From Pseudomonadota bacterium (GTDB lineage Bacteria > Desulfobacterota > Binatia > Binatales > Binataceae): a DNA stretch of 64,000 nt. The position numbers were made by a program, and so were the translations under genes. How positions within the stretch are numbered: the first letter of the stretch is position 1; the number at the start of each line of letters is the position of its first letter. The DNA is taken from the NCBI GenBank assembly GCA_021324885.1, contig JAJPIF010000011.1:62001-126000 (forward strand), in the 5' to 3' direction. This document shows, piece by piece, positions 8,595-17,408 of the stretch. The notes under the pieces were generated by a model. The model was not told the DNA's origin. It worked only from the letters and a program-made list of their open reading frames with translations, and ran no database searches.

Positions 8595-9662
8595 CTAATT
8601 CGTCCGTCCCCGTTCCTGGAGCAGGAGCGGAGCGAGCAGCGCCGAGAGTGCCTGTTCGCGTTCCTTTACCGTTCCGTTCTTGAAGCTGGCATCCAGTTCG
8701 ATCGCTTCGCGATAAGTCCGAGTCAGGCGCTGCAAGCCATAGCGGCGGGCGGCGTTGGTGGTGGCCGTCACTCTGGGGCTGCGCGGCGACATCCCGATCT
8801 CCATCGCGATTTCCGCTGGCCCCTGCCCCTGCGCGCTGAGCGCGGCGGCGAGCAACAGCCGGCGCAGCGACGGGATAATTTCGACCGAGAGCAGTTCGGT
8901 GGGATCGCGTCCAATGGCGATGGCGCGGTCGATCATCGCAAACGGCATCAGCGGCAGGTCTGCGCTGAGGCTTTCGGAAATCTGGAACAGCTCGGCACCG
9001 AGGTCCGATCTGCCGGCGCCCGAGCGCAGGAAATCGTCCACGTTCTGATGTGGCGTGAGCGCCGCCAGCACCAGCGCGTTGTGCATCGCGGCCAGATTGC
9101 TGCCGTATCTTTCGCTGAGCGTTTCGGCGGCGGCGTAGCTGATCTTCACTCCGAGACGACGGGCGAACAGATTGGCGAACTGAGGTAATTGACTGTCGAA
9201 GGGTTTGCTGCAGACCACGCTCACGCCCGCCTTGTCGACCAGGCGCTGCACCCTGGCCGGCGCGCTGTCGCGTTCATACAGCAGGATCAGATGAGAAGGG
9301 TTGCGCGCCAGTTCGATGGCGCGCGCCAGCGCGGAATCGTCGGCGGCGCGCGGCGTACGGGGCTCCGCGCCGTCGCCCTCGTCATCTCCGCCGCTGCGAG
9401 CGCGCACAATGCGGCAGCTCGCGATCGTGGCAGGAGCGAACAGGCCGGGCGCCGCCATCGCTTCCACCACCGGTGCGAAATCGCCGGGCGCCGCAATCTG
9501 GAACGACTGCCATTCGCATCGCGCACCGCGCAGCGCGTCGCGGCAGAGGTCGAGCACGTACTCCCTTAAGAACACCTGCGGACCAGCGATCAGGATCACG
9601 GGCGGCAGTTGTGTCCTGGCGTCGATCCGCGCAATGAACGCGAGCGCGTTCTCGGCTGACAT
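8595..9662 (-). CDS. holA: DNA polymerase III subunit delta
   Basis: HolA is the clamp-loader subunit that opens the beta sliding clamp. At 355 residues it has the family length. The N-terminus (PPVILIAGPQVFLREYVLDLC) and the middle (HLILLYERDSAPARVQRLVDKAG) follow the delta AAA+ fold. Further family features are the helix RYGSNLAAMHNALVLAAL and the C-terminal helical domain with SLRRLLLAAALSAQGQG. A low-complexity acidic insert (GGDDEGDGAEPRT) sits at about 95-107. It starts 8 bases after lptE. The lptE-holA order is common in Proteobacteria and supports both calls. Confidence 0.93.
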   Translation of the reverse strand: MSAENALAFIARIDARTQLPPVILIAGPQVFLREYVLDLCRDALRGARCEWQSFQIAAPGDFAPVVEAMAAPGLFAPATIASCRIVRARSGGDDEGDGAEPRTPRAADDSALARAIELARNPSHLILLYERDSAPARVQRLVDKAGVSVVCSKPFDSQLPQFANLFARRLGVKISYAAAETLSERYGSNLAAMHNALVLAALTPHQNVDDFLRSGAGRSDLGAELFQISESLSADLPLMPFAMIDRAIAIGRDPTELLSVEIIPSLRRLLLAAALSAQGQGPAEIAMEIGMSPRSPRVTATTNAARRYGLQRLTRTYREAIELDASFKNGTVKEREQALSALLAPLLLQERGRTN

Positions 9663-9670
9663 CGGCGCCG

Positions 9671-10261
9671 TTAAAAACCGCTGGCCATCCCGGCGTAAAC
9701 CGCCTGGGCAACGGTCGACATCGCCTCCTGGTAGGCGACGCCGCTCTGCGTCATCTGGGTCTGGGTATCGGTCAACTGCGCAATGTCATTGGCGCGGAAG
9801 TTGTATTTCAGGAACTGGGGCGAGGTGGCTATAACCGCCTGAGGCACCACCGCATATTGCTGTTGCGAGGTAATATTTTCTCCGCGCCAGATTACCTTGT
9901 TGGTTTTTTTGTTAATCAGGGTGGCATTCACCCCCAGGCCCACGATGTAGATCGAGGGCTCACCTACGGCGTTCATCGCCGCCGGAAACGGCTGCCCGCC
10001 CAAAACTGAACCGGTCAGTTCGAGATCCGCCTGGGCTGGGTCGTCGACCAGTTGCAGCCGGGCATGTTTGGCGATTTCGTCCTTCATATAGCGCATGAAG
10101 ACGTCCTGGATCCCCGTAATCATGGTGCCGTTTTCAAAACGGGCCACATAGATGGTATGGGCCGACGGGGGCAGCGAATCCGCCGCCGAAAAAGTGTAAC
10201 CGCATCCACCCAGCGTCAAAGCAAGCAGCAGGCCTGCCACCGCAAATCTATTGCTTTGCAA
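9671..10261 (-). CDS. lptE: LPS-assembly lipoprotein LptE
   Basis: LptE is the outer-membrane lipoprotein that plugs the LptD barrel, through which LPS reaches the cell surface. The signal sequence ends in LTLGGCGYTF with the lipobox cysteine, followed by the family pattern HTIYVARFEN. I chose the TTG at 10261 (LQSNRF) because it gives a basic n-region before the hydrophobic core; a GTG at 10240 is possible but leaves no positive charge. It overlaps the end of nusB by 14 bases and precedes holA by 8. The product has 196 residues. The lptE-holA neighbourhood supports the assignment despite weak primary conservation. Confidence 0.88.
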   Translation of the reverse strand: MQSNRFAVAGLLLALTLGGCGYTFSAADSLPPSAHTIYVARFENGTMITGIQDVFMRYMKDEIAKHARLQLVDDPAQADLELTGSVLGGQPFPAAMNAVGEPSIYIVGLGVNATLINKKTNKVIWRGENITSQQQYAVVPQAVIATSPQFLKYNFRANDIAQLTDTQTQMTQSGVAYQEAMSTVAQAVYAGMASGF

Positions 10262-10721
10262 CCTCAAAGTCCTCGTCGCCCTTGTGCCTGAGTCCCGCGC
10301 GCTGCGCCAGCATGTCCAGGACGCCGTTGACGAATTGGCCCGAGTTCTGATCCCCGTAGCGCTTGGCCAGTTCAATCGCCTCGTCCATGGTGACCCGCGC
10401 GGGGACGTCGTCCAGATGCAGCAGCTCCCAGGCGGCCAGGCGCAGGATGTTGTGGTCGATGCGCGAGAGGCGGCTAATCGACCAGTTCGTGATCACCTGC
10501 GCCAGCAGGACGTCCAGATTTTCGAGTTCGGCGCAGACCCCCTGCACCAGGTCGGCGGCGAACTTGCGCGCCCGCTCATGGGCCGGCATCGCCTCCAGCA
10601 ACGCGCGCAGATTGGTGGCCGAGCGGTCGCCGACGATATCCATCTGGTAAAGCACTTTCAGGGCCAGATCGCGGCCCGCTGTCCTGATTCCCACGGCATT
10701 CCACCGGTTGTTGGCTGGCAA
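10248..10721 (-). CDS. nusB: transcription antitermination factor NusB
   Basis: NusB works with NusE (S10) at boxA sites in rRNA operons. The 157-residue protein contains the expected motifs GRDLALKVLYQMD, FAADLVQGV, NWSISRLSRIDHNILRLAAWELL and DEAIELAKRYGDQNSGQFVNGVLD. The usual ATG start at 10721 is used; a GTG at codon 10 (before IRTAGRD) is an alternative. It starts 25 bases after ribBA. In many bacteria ribH lies between ribBA and nusB, and it is missing here. Confidence 0.96.
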   Translation of the reverse strand: MPANNRWNAVGIRTAGRDLALKVLYQMDIVGDRSATNLRALLEAMPAHERARKFAADLVQGVCAELENLDVLLAQVITNWSISRLSRIDHNILRLAAWELLHLDDVPARVTMDEAIELAKRYGDQNSGQFVNGVLDMLAQRAGLRHKGDEDFEVAKQ

Positions 10722-10746
10722 GGCTGAAGGGGTCGAAACACGGCGC

Positions 10747-11949
10747 TCAGCCGAGAAGTTTTAATTCCGAGAGCAGATGCCCCAGCTTTTCCTTCTTGGT
10801 CCGCAGGTAGTCGATGTTGGCGGTATGGGGCGTGACCTCCAGCGGAACTCTTACCACCTGCACCCCATAGTTGGCCAGACTTTCCAGCTTGTGAGGGTTG
10901 TTGGTCAGCAACATCACCGTGCCGATACCGAGGTCGCGGAGAATCTGCGCGCCGATTCCGTAGTCGCGCAGGTCTTCCTTGAAGCCCAGTTCAAGATTCG
11001 CCTCTACCGTATCCAGCCCGCGGTCCTGCAAAGCGTAGGCGCGAATCTTATTTCCCAGGCCGATACCTCGGCCTTCCTGATGCAGATAGATGAGGACGCC
11101 GGCTTCGGCGGCACAAATCTGTTGCAGCGATTTCTTGAGCTGATCGCCGCAGTCGCAGCGCTGGGAGGCGAAAACGTCGCCAGTCAGGCATTCCGAGTGC
11201 AACCGGACCAGGGCCGGCCGGCCGCCGCCGACATTACCCTTGACCAGCGTCAGATGCTCGCGGCCGTCCACGATATTGCGATAGACGATCGCGCGCAGCT
11301 CGCCCTCGGCGGTCGGGAAAGGCACATCGGCGACCCGCTGCACCAAAAGCTCGTGAGTCAGGCGATAGGATACCAGCGCTTCGATCGAGCAGATCGGCAG
11401 GGAATGAGCCTGGGCGAATTCCCTCAACTCGGGAAGCTGGGCGGCGTAGCCGTCCTCGCGCAGGATTTCGCACAATGCCGCATACGGCCGCATCCCGGCC
11501 ATCCGCACCAGGTCGACCGCGCCTTCGGCCCGCCCCATTCGCATCAGCACGCCGCCCGCCAGCGCCATCCGCGGCGGCACGTGCCCCGGCATAATGATGT
11601 CGTCGGGACCGCATTGGTCCGAGGCGATCGTCTGGATCGTTTTGGCCCGGTCGCTGGCGGAGATTCCCGTCGTCGTACCTTCGCGCGCCTCCACCGAAGC
11701 GCCGACGGTTTCGGCGTTCTCCTCCGAGGAACGCTGCGGCAGCAAAGGAATGCGCAGCTCACGCATCCGCCGCTCCGGAATCGCCGCCGAGATGATACCC
11801 CGCGCGTAACGGGCCATGAAGTTGACGTGTTCGGGGATGATCTTCTCCGCCGCCATCACCACGTCGCCCTCGCCGGAGGGACCGACCAGCACGACCATTT
11901 TGCCGGCGCGGATACGATCAAAGGCTTCTTCAAGTTCGGGTTCGACCAT
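10747..11949 (-). CDS. ribBA: RibBA-type protein: GTP cyclohydrolase II with degenerate DHBP synthase domain
   Basis: A 400-residue protein in the order DHBP synthase-GTP cyclohydrolase II, for the first steps of riboflavin synthesis. The C-terminal cyclohydrolase looks intact: zinc cysteines in SECLTGDVFASQRCDCG, then LHQEGRGIGLGNKIRAYALQ and TVEANLELGF. The N-terminal half is altered. The metal and catalytic motif usually written DDEDRENEGD is shortened to GPSGEGD (residues 23-29), and the GHTEA histidine is replaced (GRAEG, R140). The TTTGISASDRA loop is kept. The ribose-phosphate activity is therefore probably lost or changed, and another RibB would be needed. It heads the run to nusB-lptE-holA. 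Confidence 0.93.
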   Translation of the reverse strand: MVEPELEEAFDRIRAGKMVVLVGPSGEGDVVMAAEKIIPEHVNFMARYARGIISAAIPERRMRELRIPLLPQRSSEENAETVGASVEAREGTTTGISASDRAKTIQTIASDQCGPDDIIMPGHVPPRMALAGGVLMRMGRAEGAVDLVRMAGMRPYAALCEILREDGYAAQLPELREFAQAHSLPICSIEALVSYRLTHELLVQRVADVPFPTAEGELRAIVYRNIVDGREHLTLVKGNVGGGRPALVRLHSECLTGDVFASQRCDCGDQLKKSLQQICAAEAGVLIYLHQEGRGIGLGNKIRAYALQDRGLDTVEANLELGFKEDLRDYGIGAQILRDLGIGTVMLLTNNPHKLESLANYGVQVVRVPLEVTPHTANIDYLRTKKEKLGHLLSELKLLG

Positions 11950-12118
11950 AGGCAGGCCTATCTTACCACCCCGTGCACAACGTCACCAGCGCCGCTGCTC
12001 TTCACGTCCCTGAGTTGGACGTTTGCCTGATCAGAAGGTTCCCGTTTCGATTTTCGCTGATCGACGCAGTGTGCTATCCGAAACGACTGCAGCTTTTCAT
12101 GTACCGAAGGATTGAACG

Positions 12119-12994
12119 ATGGACATAGGAATCATGATCGCGGCTACGGCGCAAAGCGGTGATATCGCCGAAATCGCCCGCGAAGTTGAAAATCTTGGCT
12201 ACGCATCCTTTTTTATCCCCGAGCATCCGGTGATTCCGATCGGTTTCAAAACCACGCCGCCCGGCGGCATGGAACTGCCCGAACATTATGGCCGCTGGAT
12301 GGATCCGTTCGTCGCCCTCGGCGTGGCGGCGGCCGTTACCAAACGGGTGAAGCTCGGTACCGGGATCTGCCTGCTGCCCGAGCGCGAGCCAATCGTGACC
12401 GCCAAGGTGATCGCCACGCTCGATGTCATCTCCCGTGGCAGGGTGGTGCTCGGAGTGGGTGCCGGATGGCTGCGTGAGGAAACTGAAGTGATGGGTACGC
12501 AGTTCGTCAAGCGTTGGAAGCGTTTGCGCGAAACCACCGAAGCGATGCGCGTTCTGTGGACGCAACAAGAGCCCTCCTACAAAGGCGAACTGGTGAACTT
12601 TCCCCCGGTCAGGTGCGAGCCCAAACCGGTGCAAAAGGGGGGTCCTCCGGTGTTGCTGGGAGCGCGCGGTCCCAAGGCCCTGGAGCGCGTGGTTCGCAGT
12701 TACGATGGATGGTGCCCGGTGGTGGGCAAGCCCGAATCCTTCAAGCGCGATATCGGGGCTTTGCGCAAGCTCGCATCCGAGCGCGGCCGCAATCCCGACC
12801 AATTACAAATCATCGGCTTTGTCGCGCCCGGCGAGGACGGCATCTCGCTGGACAACCTGAAGTTCTTCAAAGATGCAGGCGCGCAGCATCTGATCATGTT
12901 TTCGCAAAAGGACGCGATCAAAATGGCAGCCGGACAGACGCTGGAGATAGTCCGCAGGCTGGCCCCAACCGTAGAGCGCGCCTTGCACGCCTAA
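12119..12994 (+). CDS. LLM class F420/flavin-dependent oxidoreductase
   Basis: A 291-residue luciferase-like TIM-barrel oxidoreductase. The N-terminus (MDIGIMIAATAQSGDIAEIAREVENLGYASFFIPEH) and the later RVKLGTGICLLPEREPI, RVVLGVGAGWLREE and PPVLLGARGPKALERV match the TIGR03619-like F420-dependent group. Whether it uses F420 or FMN cannot be told. It has its own transcript, divergent from ribBA, and no clear partner. The number of LLM proteins in the window fits a lineage with broad oxidative catabolism. Confidence 0.9.
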   Translation: MDIGIMIAATAQSGDIAEIAREVENLGYASFFIPEHPVIPIGFKTTPPGGMELPEHYGRWMDPFVALGVAAAVTKRVKLGTGICLLPEREPIVTAKVIATLDVISRGRVVLGVGAGWLREETEVMGTQFVKRWKRLRETTEAMRVLWTQQEPSYKGELVNFPPVRCEPKPVQKGGPPVLLGARGPKALERVVRSYDGWCPVVGKPESFKRDIGALRKLASERGRNPDQLQIIGFVAPGEDGISLDNLKFFKDAGAQHLIMFSQKDAIKMAAGQTLEIVRRLAPTVERALHA

Positions 12995-13219
12995 ACAAGT
13001 CTTTCAGGCTCGGGTAGCTGATCAAGGCGAGCATTTGCGCCAGCCCGATTCATCCTCGCGCGAGCTCTTTTTTTTGGCCGGCGCCCGGCGCAGCGATCCA
13101 GACTGGCGGCCACCCCGCGCCATTTCGTGACCGGCGCAGCGCGATAGACTTGGCGATTAAGCCGTCCTACTCTGAGGTCCGGCGTCGAGCAGACGTCTTG
13201 AAGCGAGAGGGCAGCCGGG

Positions 13220-14413
13220 ATGGACTTTAATTTCACCCCCGAAGAGGAGAAGTTCAGGGAAAAAGTACGCGCGTTTCTGGACGCCAACCTTCCCCGGGAT
13301 TGGGGGTCCGATGATTTTGAAATGCCTGACGAACTGGCCGGAAGAGCCTTTTATATCGATTGGCATCGCCGACTTTATGCCAACGGATTGGTCGGGATGT
13401 CATGGCCCAGAGAGTACGGTGGGCAGGGTGCGTCCCCGGTCGAGCAGGCAATTTTAAACGAGGAATTGGCGCGCCGGCGCGCTCCCGGACCGCTGGGCGG
13501 AATCGGACTGGCGCTGGCTGGGCCGACCATTATCGTGCACGGGACCGAGGCGCAGAAAAAACGCTATCTGCCAAAGATTCTCTCGGGCGAGGAGAAATGG
13601 TGCCAGTTGTTCTCGGAGCCCAACGCCGGATCCGACCTGGCCTCGCTGCGCACGCGCGCGGAGCTGAAAGGCGATGAATTCGTAGTCAACGGTCAAAAGA
13701 CCTGGACTTCGGGTGCGCGCACTTCCCAATTCGGAATTCTGCTCGCGCGCACCGATCAGAGCGCGCCCAAGCACCGGGGCATCAGCTATTTCATCGTCGA
13801 CATGAAAAGCCCCGGTATCACGATCAAGCCGCTGCGCCAGATCACCGGCGAATCCCACTTCAACGAAATCTTCATGGACGATTTGCGCGTGCCGCGCGAA
13901 AATCTGGTCGGCAAGCTCAACGACGGATGGCACGTCGCCAACACGACTCTGGCCAACGAGCGCGGCACCGGCGCATTGGCGTTGCTGGTACGGTTCGGGA
14001 CGCAGTATCAGGAGCTGGTCGACGCGGCGCGTATCGCGCTTCGCCATGGCCGCCCTGCCGTGGCGGATCCCGTGGTGCGCCAGCGCCTGGCTGAATACTA
14101 CATCGACCTCCAGCGGCTCAAGTACAACGTGTATCGGGGCTTCTCCGCCGTAATCAAGGGCGGGAAACCCGGACCTGAGGGCTCGATTCAGAAGCTGCTA
14201 TGGTCGGAGTTAAGCCAGAAAATCCAGGAATTCGCCGTCGAACTGCAGGGACCGGGCGCGCAACTTGCCTTCAAGGAGCCGCGCGCGATGGCCGGCGGTT
14301 ACCATCAGCGGCTCTTCCTGCGCTCGCGCGCCGATACGATTTATGCCGGCACCTCGGAAATCCAGCGCAATATAATTGCGCAGCGCGTGCTGGGCCTGCC
14401 CAGAACGCATTAG
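13220..14413 (+). CDS. acyl-CoA dehydrogenase
   Basis: A 397-residue FAD-dependent acyl-CoA dehydrogenase that introduces the alpha-beta double bond in an acyl-CoA. The N-terminal helical domain begins MDFNFTPEEEKFREKVRAFLD. The middle beta domain has QLFSEPNAGSDLASLRTRA and FVVNGQKTWTSGA. The C-terminal signature is YAGTSEIQRNIIAQRVLGLPR. The start follows an AGAGGGCAGCC stretch. The subfamily (short-branched versus FadE17-like actinobacterial type) cannot be set from one gene. It is flanked by an LLM oxidoreductase and an NHL propeller, without a paired subunit. Confidence 0.95.
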   Translation: MDFNFTPEEEKFREKVRAFLDANLPRDWGSDDFEMPDELAGRAFYIDWHRRLYANGLVGMSWPREYGGQGASPVEQAILNEELARRRAPGPLGGIGLALAGPTIIVHGTEAQKKRYLPKILSGEEKWCQLFSEPNAGSDLASLRTRAELKGDEFVVNGQKTWTSGARTSQFGILLARTDQSAPKHRGISYFIVDMKSPGITIKPLRQITGESHFNEIFMDDLRVPRENLVGKLNDGWHVANTTLANERGTGALALLVRFGTQYQELVDAARIALRHGRPAVADPVVRQRLAEYYIDLQRLKYNVYRGFSAVIKGGKPGPEGSIQKLLWSELSQKIQEFAVELQGPGAQLAFKEPRAMAGGYHQRLFLRSRADTIYAGTSEIQRNIIAQRVLGLPRTH

Positions 14414-14420
14414 GAAAGAA

Positions 14421-14512
14421 AGAGGAGTGAGCTAAGAGAAGTGAGGAGTGAGAGCAGGAAATAGAGTCTTCTTTTTTCTCCCATTACTCACTTCTCTTCA
14501 CTTCACTCCTCT
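14421..14512. repeat. imperfect inverted repeat with 27-base arms
   Basis: The left arm at 14421-14447 starts AGAGGAGTGA and contains AAGAGAAGTGAG. The right arm at 14486-14512 is its near-complete reverse complement, ending CACTCCTCT. Only a 3-4-base internal block differs. The loop is about 38 bases and contains CTTCTTTTTTCTCCC. It lies between the acyl-CoA dehydrogenase stop and the next ribosome binding site. The purine-rich, repeated GAGTGAG units look unlike the coding DNA around it. It could act as a transcript hairpin, a terminator or a small dispersed repeat. Confidence 0.6.
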
Positions 14513-14536
14513 GCCCTTTTTTAAAGGAGCCTTACC

Positions 14537-16144
14537 ATGGTACAGGCGGATAATTCCAGCATCATCCATGAACCCGGGACTGCTGCGAGCGGATGGCGTA
14601 TCGAGCGGCTGCTTGGGCCCTCGCCTTTGCACGGGTCCAATGGGATGCGGTTCGGGCCCGACGGTCTGCTCTACGTCGCGCAATGCTTTGCCAACGAGAT
14701 TACCGCGTTCGATATCCGCACCGGAGCGCGCAAGGAGATCAATCGCAACGGCGGACCAATCAAGGCTCCCGACGATCTCGCTTTCGATTCCCATGGGGTG
14801 ATGTATGTGACGGAATTTTTCAATGCGCAGGTGACCACGATGGCGCCTGGCGGCAAGGTGGACGTGCTGATCGACCATGTCCCCGGCGCCAACGGTATCA
14901 CGGTCTACCAGGATCGCATCTTCATGGACGAATGCCGTCCCGCCGACGCGCAGGTCGTCGAACTGTTTCGCGACCGCCGCCCGCCAAAAGTCCTAGTCGA
15001 CGGATTGGATCTGGCCAACGCGCTGTCGGTGGGCCCTGACGGGAAACTCTACTTTCCGCAATTAGGGAAAGGCGAGGTGTGCCGGGTTGCGCTCGAGGGC
15101 GGTGCGGTGGAGCGGGTGGCCGAGGGTCTCGGTGTGCCCACCGCGGTCAAGTTCGACAATCGGGGAAATCTGCTGGTGCTGCACGCGCTGACCGGCGAGA
15201 TTTCGCGCATCGATATCCAAAACCTGCAAAAGAGCCGAGTGGCGATGTTGTCTCCGGGCCTGGATAATCTGGTCATCACGCCCGACGACCGGCTCTTCGT
15301 CTCCAATTTCCTGGACGGCACGATTACGGAAATCGCCGCCAACGGACAGCACAGCACCTTCAGCCCGGCCGGATTCGCGTGGCTATCCACCGTAGCCTGC
15401 GCCGAGGACGGCACAGTGTACCTGTCCGACTTCGGCTCGATTTTGCGCGTCGCCGGCCGCGGCCGGTGGGAGCGCGTCGGATGGAGCTTCGATCCTGAAT
15501 TTCCCGGATCCCTGCGCAGCATCTGCGCGGGCCGGGGTGACGTGCTCTATGCCACTACCATGTTGGGTAACCTGAGCGCCTATGATACCCGCCAGCGCAC
15601 CTGCGAGGTGCTGGCGACCGGACTGGAGTCGCCCTTCGGCGTCGCGCGGGGGCCGGGCGGCGCGCTGTTCGTCGCCGAGCGCGGGGGCGGACGCGTGATC
15701 AGCGTTGAAGGCAAAGGCCAGCTTAAGGTCATCGCGCGTGGTCTCGCCAATCCGATGGGAGTGGCGGCAGGCGCGGACGGTTCCTGCTTCGTGAGCGAAA
15801 CGGGCAAGGGCAGGGTGGTCCGCATTGACGGCGGCATCACGCCAGTATTGGAAGGTCTTGATCAGCCGCAAGGAATCGCGATTAGCGGTAACGATCTGTT
15901 TGTCCTCGACACCGGATCGAAACAATTGTGGACCGTATCGCTCAGCGATAATCAGTCGCAGGTGGTGGCCAGTCGACTTCCGGTCGGGCCTCCCGCCGGG
16001 AGCAACCCGCAGCCGATGCCGGGAATACCGGGATTTTTCCCCGGCCCGATCATCTCGTTCGCCGGCATCACCGCGGCCAGAGATGGCACTATCTACATCG
16101 CCGCCGACGCCGAAGGCAGCCTGCTGGCGGTGCGCCGCCAGTAA
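14537..16144 (+). CDS. SMP-30/NHL-type beta-propeller protein
   Basis: A 535-residue protein made of repeated blades of the SMP-30/gluconolactonase/NHL class. Repeats are visible as SNGMRFGPDGLLYVAQCF, PDDLAFDSHGVMYVTEFF, ALSVGPDGKLYFPQLG, VKFDNRGNLLVLH and PFGVARGPGGALFVAERG. No signal peptide is seen, so it is probably cytoplasmic. A strong AAAGGAG precedes ATG 14537. Some members are lactonases that use metal-bound Glu/Asp/Asn; I cannot confirm these residues here. The partner could be the upstream acyl-CoA dehydrogenase, but the inverted repeat separates them. Confidence 0.8.
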   Translation: MVQADNSSIIHEPGTAASGWRIERLLGPSPLHGSNGMRFGPDGLLYVAQCFANEITAFDIRTGARKEINRNGGPIKAPDDLAFDSHGVMYVTEFFNAQVTTMAPGGKVDVLIDHVPGANGITVYQDRIFMDECRPADAQVVELFRDRRPPKVLVDGLDLANALSVGPDGKLYFPQLGKGEVCRVALEGGAVERVAEGLGVPTAVKFDNRGNLLVLHALTGEISRIDIQNLQKSRVAMLSPGLDNLVITPDDRLFVSNFLDGTITEIAANGQHSTFSPAGFAWLSTVACAEDGTVYLSDFGSILRVAGRGRWERVGWSFDPEFPGSLRSICAGRGDVLYATTMLGNLSAYDTRQRTCEVLATGLESPFGVARGPGGALFVAERGGGRVISVEGKGQLKVIARGLANPMGVAAGADGSCFVSETGKGRVVRIDGGITPVLEGLDQPQGIAISGNDLFVLDTGSKQLWTVSLSDNQSQVVASRLPVGPPAGSNPQPMPGIPGFFPGPIISFAGITAARDGTIYIAADAEGSLLAVRRQ

Positions 16145-16184
16145 AGGCGCAGGCGCCTCCGTTTCGTTCGCGTAACGCCAAGCG

Positions 16185-16208
16185 AAAGCGCGCCGCAGCG
16201 CGTTTTCC
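16185..16208 (+). terminator. intrinsic terminator after the propeller gene
   Basis: The stem CGCGC (16189-16193) / GCGCG (16198-16202) with a CGCA loop is followed by TTTT at 16203-16206. It lies 41 bases beyond the stop and between convergent genes. Confidence 0.45.
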
Positions 16209-16245
16209 TTCCCGCGTTGGGGAAGCGAGACAGACAGTTCGCGGT

Positions 16246-17289
16246 TTAAATTCGCGCTTCGCGCGGGGTCTTGACGCGTTCCAGCGCCGCGGTCGCCTGT
16301 TCGTCGAAGCAGCCGATCTCCACGATCGATGCGCCTGCGGCGGTGCAATCGAAGTAGCAGGCGCGGATGCCGTGGCCGCGGAACTCGATCAGCGGTTTTG
16401 CGCCGCTGGCCCGCATCCGCTCAGCGGCGGGCTCGAACTCCGCCACCAAAAACGAGACGTGATTGAGCCCCGAACCGTTGCGCTGAACGAAGTCCCGGTA
16501 TGGACTCGGGCCCTCCAACGGCTGAATTATTTCTATCTCCTGCTCGCCCCGCGGCCCCAGTCGGCCCATCGCGGTGCGCAGCGAAAACGGCGTCGAGACG
16601 GGCTCGTCTCTGACCAGCACCTGGTAGTCGCGGCCTGCGGTTGCCCTGGTGATGCCGAAATGTTTGACGCCGATCACCCGCTTGAACCAGTCAGTGACCG
16701 GGTCGAGTTCCTCCACCACGTAGGAGATCTGGACCAGGCGGGGCAAGGTTGGATCCGCCGCCCGCTTTGAGGCCGCGCCTGATGGTGATTTGAGGCGCTC
16801 GAGATCCTGCTGCGTGGCCTGATCGAAGTGCGCCAGTTCGATAATGGAAGCGCCCGCGCGGCGGCAGTCGAAATATGCGGTTCGGGTATTGCCATTGCCG
16901 GTCACCACGGACGCCACGAGGCCCTCGCGTTCAAACGGCTGGGCTGCCGCATCGAAGTCGTCGGCCTCGAATGCCACATGATGCAATCCGCCGCCGGTGC
17001 GCTCCACATACCGGGAGAAGACGCTGCGGCCGCCATCGGGTTGAATCAGTTCGATTTCCAGTTCGCCGTGGTTTCCAGCGCGCGCCAAAGCCAGCTTGAT
17101 CCCGACTTTTGCAGAAATCGGAGCGCCGCCGGACGTGATGCGGAAATCCGAGCCGCCGAGCGTGTAGCTGCGCACGTCGAAGAATTCGACTCCCAGAGCC
17201 TGGCTGAACCATCTCGCGGTGGCGTCGAGGTCGCGGACCACGTAGGAAACCTGTCTGAAACGACTGGCCAAACCACCCGCTGCCATCAT
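16246..17289 (-). CDS. two-domain VOC (glyoxalase/bleomycin-resistance fold) protein
   Basis: A 347-residue protein with two vicinal-oxygen-chelate modules, about residues 8-150 and 183-335. Each starts with a paired strand and helix (RQVSYVVRDLDATARWFSQALG; VQISYVVEELDPVTDWFKRVIG) and carries GLHHVAFE or GLNHVSFL, where the metal-binding histidine usually sits, and later ASIIELAHF or ASIVEIGCF with a Glu ligand. The pattern resembles methylmalonyl-CoA epimerase-like and dioxygenase-like VOC proteins. No substrate can be assigned. It faces the propeller gene and is divergent from the metal transporter. Confidence 0.85.
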   Translation of the reverse strand: MMAAGGLASRFRQVSYVVRDLDATARWFSQALGVEFFDVRSYTLGGSDFRITSGGAPISAKVGIKLALARAGNHGELEIELIQPDGGRSVFSRYVERTGGGLHHVAFEADDFDAAAQPFEREGLVASVVTGNGNTRTAYFDCRRAGASIIELAHFDQATQQDLERLKSPSGAASKRAADPTLPRLVQISYVVEELDPVTDWFKRVIGVKHFGITRATAGRDYQVLVRDEPVSTPFSLRTAMGRLGPRGEQEIEIIQPLEGPSPYRDFVQRNGSGLNHVSFLVAEFEPAAERMRASGAKPLIEFRGHGIRACYFDCTAAGASIVEIGCFDEQATAALERVKTPREARI

Positions 17290-17408
17290 TCCTCACCTCT
17301 GCCGGTATTCGAACCCGGATCTATTCCCTTAAGCACAAGTTGGTGGGAACGCGCGAACCCGCCAGCTCCATTATCTCGATCTTGCGGCGCACCGGCGCAA
17401 GGGCGTTA

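Noticed and set aside
15383-16348. 321-codon minus-strand frame opposite the propeller gene
   Set aside because: Antisense shadow in a GC-rich gene with clear propeller repeats on the plus strand.
17300-17335. tRNA-like T-arm sequence (minus strand GGGTTCGAATACC)
   Set aside because: The T-stem has a mismatch at the invariant G-C pair and no matching acceptor, D-arm or anticodon arm could be folded around it.
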